Source of the DNA: Planctellipticum variicoloris
Lineage (GTDB): Bacteria; Planctomycetota; Planctomycetia; Planctomycetales; Planctomycetaceae
Reading direction: 5' to 3'
Assembly: GCF_030622045.1 (NCBI RefSeq)
Contig: NZ_CP130886.1
Coordinates: 6,394,001-6,458,000 of the forward strand
DNA length: 64,000 nucleotides
Shown here: one piece after another, positions 61,701-64,000 of the stretch
Numbering within the stretch: position 1 is the stretch's first letter
Layout of the letters: the number at the start of each line of letters is the position of its first letter
The notes under the pieces: model-generated
The model's database searches: none
Told to the model about the DNA's origin: nothing
What the model saw: the letters and a program-made list of their open reading frames with translations, nothing else
Translations under genes and position numbers: made by a program

Positions 61701-63061
61701 GCCCCGCCGCACGACTGGCACCCGATAAACTCCATAGATTTTTCGAGCTGCTTGCGCCGCATCGGATTGCGGGTCTTGCGGTAGTCGTCGAGCAGCTCGT
61801 TGACGAATCCCGCGTACTTCCCCCCGTGCTTCCAGTCTCCTCCCGCATGGCGATAGGTAAACGTAATGTTGCGGTCGCCCAGACCCTGCAGAAACAGCCG
61901 CTGCGCTTCCGCCGGCAGTTTCTCCCAAGGCGTTTTCAGGAAGGCGCCCTCCTTCATGCCCAGCAGCAGCTCGATGGCGCGGGCGACGCCGTTGTAGAGG
62001 TGCTTCCGCCAGCGCCCAAGCTTGCTGAACTTCCCCAGCAGCAGGATCGCCCCCTTCTGAATCGACAGCGAGGGATCTTCAATCAGCCGGTCGGCCCGGA
62101 AATCGAACCGCATCCCGAGCCCGTCGCAGTCCTCGCACATCCCCAGCGGGCTGTTGAAGCTGAAAAGCTGCGGCGAAGGAGGCTCGTAGCTGATCCCGCA
62201 GTGCGTGCAGGCGTAGTCGGTGGAAAACAGCCGATCGGGTATCGGGCCTCGGGCTTCGGGCTTCGCAGAACTTGCGGAATCCAAGTCGTCGGGCGGCCGC
62301 GCCTCGTCTTCCTCCGCGAAGCCCGAAGCCCGAAGCCCGAAGCCCGTCTCCTCCACCACCAGCTTCCCGCCCGCCAGATTCAACGCCGTCTCGACCGCCT
62401 CCGCCACCCGGCCGCGCGGCGTCTTCCCGGCGACCAGCCGGTCGACGACCACGTCGATCGTGTGCCGCATCTGCTTGTCGAGCTGCTGATCGTCGGTGAG
62501 CTGCACCACCTTGCCATCGACGCGGGCACGCAGAAAACCCTGTTTCAACAGATCCGTGAAGAGGTCGCGGAACTCCCCCTTCTGCCGCTGCACGAGCGGC
62601 GCGAGAATTGAGTACTTCGTCCCCTCCGGCTGCCGGAGAACCCCCTCCAAAATCTGCTCCCGGCTCTGAGCCGTAATCGGCCGCCCGCACTGGTAGCAGG
62701 CCGGCTTGCCGACGCGGGCGAAGAGCACGCGGAGATAGTCGTAGATCTCGGTGATCGTGCCGACCGTGCTGCGGGGATTCTTCCCGCCCGTCTTCTGCTG
62801 AATCGAAATCGACGGCGCCAGACCGGTGATCGTGTCGACGTCGGGCTTGGGCATCTGCCCGAGAAACTGCCGGGCATAGCTCGACAGCGATTCGACGTAC
62901 CGTCTCTGACCTTCGGCATAGAGCGTGTCGAAGGCCAGCGAGCTCTTGCCGCTGCCGCTGACCCCCGTCATGACGATGAGCTGATTGCGGGGCAACGTCA
63001 GACTGACGTTGCGCAGATTGTGTTCGCGGGCGCCGCGAATCACGATGTCGGCTGCGGGCAT
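55793..63061 (-). CDS. uvrA: Double-length UvrA (two tandem UvrA units) with C-terminal extension
   Basis: The 2,422-residue protein holds two complete UvrA units (about 1-1045 and 1085-2040), giving four ABC ATPase modules. Walker A motifs are GVSGSGKSS (three times) and GPSGSGKSS. Walker B motifs are [36 protein letters not shown] and [12 protein letters not shown]. All four have LSGGE signatures and their CxxC zinc modules. UvrA recognises DNA damage with UvrB in nucleotide excision repair. One such unit normally has about 950 residues and acts as a dimer, so this may be a covalent dimer. A C-terminal extension of about 330 residues holds two similar domains. Repeat DNA sits in frame at several linkers. 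ATG 63061 starts the family sequence. Confidence 0.9.
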   Translation of the reverse strand: MPAADIVIRGAREHNLRNVSLTLPRNQLIVMTGVSGSGKSSLAFDTLYAEGQRRYVESLSSYARQFLGQMPKPDVDTITGLAPSISIQQKTGGKNPRSTVGTITEIYDYLRVLFARVGKPACYQCGRPITAQSREQILEGVLRQPEGTKYSILAPLVQRQKGEFRDLFTDLLKQGFLRARVDGKVVQLTDDQQLDKQMRHTIDVVVDRLVAGKTPRGRVAEAVETALNLAGGKLVVEETGFGLRASGFAEEDEARPPDDLDSASSAKPEARGPIPDRLFSTDYACTHCGISYEPPSPQLFSFNSPLGMCEDCDGLGMRFDFRADRLIEDPSLSIQKGAILLLGKFSKLGRWRKHLYNGVARAIELLLGMKEGAFLKTPWEKLPAEAQRLFLQGLGDRNITFTYRHAGGDWKHGGKYAGFVNELLDDYRKTRNPMRRKQLEKSMEFIGCQSCGGARLSRQARSYRIAGFGFRASGFAEADVVETEGSPRKKRRKAQEVTGDAASESSLRSPKPETRSPFLPLSLPEVCALSIAEAAAFFSELDLDETGQFIAEEVLKEIRGRLGFLLRCGLDYLTLDRTAPTLSGGESQRIRLAGQIGCGLVGVVYILDEPSIGLHPRDNDMLLGSLQDLRDQGNTVIVVEHDEDTMRAADHIVDFGPGPGVRGGEVVAEGSLADLLQSKRSLTGQYLSGARRIEVPSVRRPGSGHAITITGATHHNLRDVTVDVPLGKLVCITGVSGSGKSSLINDIFWQVLNRELNGATGSPGAHGGMTGLEHVDKAIDIDQSPIGRTPRSNPATYVKLFDLIRDLYTQLPDSKLRGFKPGRFSFNVAGGRCEACEGHGANKLEMDFLADIWVTCPVCQGRRFTKETLEVRFKGRNIAEVLDMDVQQALEHFENLPKIRNMLQTLHDVGLDYLKLGQPSPTLSGGEAQRVKLARELGKRSTGKTVYILDEPTTGLHFVDIEHLLRVLHGFVEAGNTVVVVEHNLDVLKTADWIIDLGPEGGSGGGRIVCEGTPEEIAACEESHTGRALRSHLNLPSTVRKGRKGQKAEVVPALSSAARKTSVAHSRWQTGGVLREAVDGADQNIVVRGASQHNLQHVDILIPRDQMSVFCGPSGSGKSSLAMDTLYAEGQRRYVESLSSYARQFLGQMPKPKVEHIHGLQPSIAIEQKTVGHTPRSTVGTVTEIYDYLRVLFARLGQQYCPDCQAPVKSQTTDDVIDRLMSYPAETRVLILAPQEVTVGQQYEKLWERLREQGFRRVRIDGATYSLDEVPEIDRRRKHAVEIVVDRVTISPGGRSRLAESVEAAFDLGRGMIRAAVVDEDRPESTWKIEPFSLFRACEKCGRSFEELVPHNFSFNSPLGWCPSCEGLGTQQGTNLSALIADPTRTLSDGAVAAWPDPARNALFQQMLTVMARELDIPLDVPFSQLEPLHQRVVLYGAGDQWFSLGEGTPRKRSAKPETRSPKPVLPTKPALSFQYKGLYPAIEEASRVSFPYRQRLYELVGEVPCSACGGSRLREDAGAVRLNGKTVKQLCDLPLNQTLPFLQGLKLDARQKRIAGDLLSEAAGRLTFLVDVGLHYLTLARPLPTLSGGESQRIRLAGQIGRALTGVLYVLDEPTIGLHPSDNGRLLTALRQLRDLGNTVVMVEHDREVLEAADQLFDFGPGAGRLGGTITAHGTPKAMKRSKDSLTGKYLADREQIAIPDQRRMPSSGKEAGGTLTRLATPGGGWLELLGARQNNLRNVDLRIPLGTFTVVTGVSGSGKSSLIQDTLARAIARKLHRASEQPGPFDELHGLEHLGKLIVVDQQPLGNTPASNPATYTGVFEEIRELFARLPESKVRGYRPARFSFNRQGGRCEACEGNGQKKIEMHFLPDVWVECDVCRGQRYNAETLAVKFHGKSIADVLNLPIGEAQKLFENIPRIRGTLGVLCAIGLDYLTLGQSAPTLSGGEAQRVKLAAELARPQSGKTLYLLDEPTTGLHFDDIRKLLKILNSLVDSGNTVVVIEHNLDVIKTADWLIDIGPRAGHEGGWIVAEGTPEDVVAKSRVERPESRAGQKAKRGDGSSGSQPSTLNPQLSLTAQCLAPVLEQGARAERESFDPRSVTAKRKGDLELSQVGKGAKMPWETDGRKWHLHDRIAHNGKPCRWEGAILAQLFDAIEEESGFSAINWNNRSVVEVGGPDKLAGWFIHALTGDEWVLTVKFRVKRQLFDEAELAAALNLADFDDLDDVPVYGRAARVRVKHAKGIWDEVTLALHALTDVATPAFEKFFAQARESFLELAQPEQQDLDELMPWKKLGRKWHMMRKGFLKGKVLWEPTVLEEIVTLIESLDPDLKWDWKQKVLVKIARGSRAIATIVTKRPAGVDLVLDVPLGAIPLGRVSGLGVDPAVESHKEGRDSVCLRFTTTQHVAVPGLKDVLSAWLAASR
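56841..56940. repeat. In-frame repeat tract in uvrA, C-terminal linker
   Basis: A GAGGGTTGAGAGTT-type direct tract (56841-56873) and a CTCTCGACTC-type tract (56909-56940) encode [14 protein letters not shown] and [11 protein letters not shown]. They lie between the second UvrA unit and the C-terminal extension. Neither belongs to the conserved UvrA fold. Confidence 0.65.
58669..58703. repeat. In-frame CGGGCTTCGGG repeat in the second UvrA unit
   Basis: Four GGGCTTCG/GGGTTTCG units, read on the minus strand as [12 protein letters not shown], interrupt the otherwise conserved run before [16 protein letters not shown]. It has the same sequence family as 61511-61665 and 62236-62346. Confidence 0.7.
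61511..61665. repeat. Perfect 35-bp inverted repeat pair inside uvrA
   Basis: The 35 bases at 61511-61545 and 61631-61665 are exact reverse complements. Each arm is made of GGGCTTCG/GGGTTTCG units ending GCAGAG. The spacer is 85 bases. On the protein side this adds about 50 residues in the first UvrA unit, from [16 protein letters not shown] to [12 protein letters not shown]. The frame is kept through both arms. Confidence 0.8.
62236..62346. repeat. Second inverted CGGGCTTCGGG pair inside uvrA
   Basis: CGGGCTTCGGGCTTCG-type arms at 62236-62270 and 62315-62346 face each other around 44 bases. They encode [15 protein letters not shown] and [12 protein letters not shown]. This pair sits just before the zinc module ([10 protein letters not shown]) of the first unit. 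Confidence 0.7.
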
Positions 63062-63109
63062 GCTGGATCGATCGCAGGGGAAAGCGTCGTGAGGACAGTC
63101 GTTCAGACG

Positions 63110-63137
63110 AGTATAGGCAGCGCCATCGAACCGGCAA
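63110..63137 (-). promoter_or_regulatory. Predicted promoter of uvrA
   Basis: On the minus strand, TTGCCG (63137-63132) and TATACT (63115-63110) are 16 bases apart, 49 bases before the start codon at 63061. Confidence 0.5.
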
Positions 63138-63160
63138 CTGAACGGAGACGGGACGATTTT

Positions 63161-63194
63161 TCGGCTCGCGAGCTGCAATTTGCAGATGAGCCGA
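63161..63194. promoter_or_regulatory. Nested palindromes between divergent uvrA and the next gene
   Basis: TCGGCTC (63161-63167) and GAGCCGA (63188-63194) bracket the palindrome CTGCAATTTGCAG (63173-63185). The position upstream of the uvrA -35 box suits a regulatory site. No known SOS box consensus is matched. Confidence 0.35.
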
Positions 63195-63263
63195 CGAACA
63201 ACTTCCGCTAAACTGGTCTCCACGCCTGTTCATGCCAACTGACTGACATTTCGGAGGGTCCAT

Positions 63264-64000
63264 ATGCTGCCGCCCCGTCCCCTCTGCGGGTTCCTGCTCC
63301 TGGCCGGACTGACGGCGACCGGCTGGTCGCTGCTGCAGGCCCAGGACGGTCTGGACGCGGAGGCTCCGGATCTGGCCGGCCTGACCGGCAAGACCGTGAG
63401 CGTCCTGCTCAAAAACGGCAAGTACCTGCAGGACGCCGAAGTGACGAAGGCGGTGCCCGGGAACGAACCGAATTCGCTCAAGTCCCTCTCGGTGCGCCCG
63501 GCGGGTGAGAAACGGATTCAAACGTCGGCGGCCATCAACGTCACCGAGATCTTTCTGGAAGGTCAGCCGCTCGACGTGGCCGCCGACCTGAAAACCAAGC
63601 TGCTGAAGTTCTCGCCCGACGAACGCCGGGAACGGCTGACGTGGGAAGAGCGCGTCTCCGCGCAGCTCGAAAAGCGCCAGGCCCAACTGTGGCCGGAGCT
63701 GACCGCGGAAGAAAATGCGGAAGCGGTCGCCGAATACAAGACGTTTCTCGATGAAGTCCGCCAGGCGTCGCCGACGCTGCCCTGGAACCTCTACGAGACC
63801 CGCTACTACCTGTTCTTCACGGACATGCCGCAGGCGCAGATCGCCGGCTACGTCACCTATCTGGACGCCATGTATACGCAGCTCTGCAAGGCGTTCGGCG
63901 TCCCCGAAGGGAAGAACATCTGGCGCGGGAAGTGCGTAATCCTGGCGTTCGTCGACAAAGAAAATTTCTATGCCTTCGAGCAGAAGTACTACAACCACGA
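63264..64000 (+). CDS. Secreted protein of unknown function, 3' truncated by window end
   Basis: The visible 245 residues start with a signal peptide (LCGFLLLAGLTATGWSLLQA). A small beta segment follows (GKTVSVLLKNGKYLQDAEVT), then a helical stretch (WEERVSAQLEKRQAQLWPEL). The last part has ETRYYLFFTDMPQAQIAGYV and LCKAFGVPEGKNIWRGKCVI. The strand-helix pattern YYLFFTDMP...YLDAMY resembles DUF1570-type peptidase-like proteins, but the catalytic part would lie beyond the window. GGAGGG lies upstream of the ATG. Confidence 0.7.
   Translation, partial: MLPPRPLCGFLLLAGLTATGWSLLQAQDGLDAEAPDLAGLTGKTVSVLLKNGKYLQDAEVTKAVPGNEPNSLKSLSVRPAGEKRIQTSAAINVTEIFLEGQPLDVAADLKTKLLKFSPDERRERLTWEERVSAQLEKRQAQLWPELTAEENAEAVAEYKTFLDEVRQASPTLPWNLYETRYYLFFTDMPQAQIAGYVTYLDAMYTQLCKAFGVPEGKNIWRGKCVILAFVDKENFYAFEQKYYNH

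Noticed and set aside
61511-62346. CRISPR-like repeats in uvrA
   Set aside because: Units are contiguous or inverted pairs inside a coding frame, without regular unique spacers or cas genes.
56867-62611. Two very long plus-strand open frames opposite uvrA (928 and 946 codons)
   Set aside because: They mirror the codon structure of uvrA, are rich in Arg/Gln/Pro/Leu and have no recognisable motif.
63062-63223. 54-residue N-terminal extension of UvrA
   Set aside because: The conserved UvrA sequence starts at the ATG at 63061, and the predicted promoter lies within the extension.

Overview
The window looks like chromosome of a high-GC member of the Planctomycetota. The basis is gene content: DUF1501, DUF1549/DUF1553 and PPC-domain secreted proteins in one operon, several PQQ-type beta-propeller proteins, a DUF1080 domain, a double-length UvrA, and many intergenic palindromic repeats. 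I do not assign a genus. No rRNA, tRNA or CRISPR array was seen.

Layout. 1-2.5 kb: tail of an upstream gene, an Uma2-family nuclease and a secreted PQQ-like propeller with an EF-hand loop. 2.57-4.31 kb: a compact element bounded by perfect 32-bp inverted repeats and carrying a transposase-like protein split over two frames, followed by REP-like palindromes and an Ldh-family dehydrogenase. 5.5-12.4 kb: an accessory stretch of orphan genes (a 64-aa DNA-binding-like protein, an acidic 56-aa protein, a DUF6678-like protein, a 177-aa orphan, a 461-aa protein made of two homologous halves, a membrane protein), an intact IS630 copy and a gene remnant. 12.7-19.8 kb: two large secreted propeller/TPR proteins in an apparent operon. 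20-25.6 kb: a SMI1/KNR4-like protein, an esterase, a cyanophycinase and a PadR regulator translationally coupled to a membrane protein.

25.7-31.7 kb (minus): the DUF1549/DUF1553 - PPC - DUF1501 operon, with a TATAAT box and a 16-bp palindrome upstream. 32.1-38.5 kb (plus): a His-rich secreted protein, an RND adaptor, a CzcA/CusA-type metal pump and a TPR lipoprotein. 38.5-45.1 kb (minus): a five-gene operon of MoxR ATPase, large membrane protein, ABC ATPase, ABC permease and DUF58 protein. 45.2-55.5 kb: a porin, a phospholipase C-like/DUF4332 fusion, a second PPC protein, a VOC protein, a coiled-coil membrane protein and a family 39 glycosyltransferase. 55.8-63.1 kb (minus): a 2,422-residue UvrA made of two full UvrA units plus a duplicated C-terminal domain. 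Several copies of repetitive DNA sit in frame inside this gene. The window ends in a truncated secreted protein gene.

The signals most worth a second look are the repeat insertions inside uvrA (including a perfect 35-bp inverted pair), the inverted-repeat element with the split transposase-like gene, the duplicated 461-aa orphan in the accessory region, and the MoxR-ABC-DUF58 operon.
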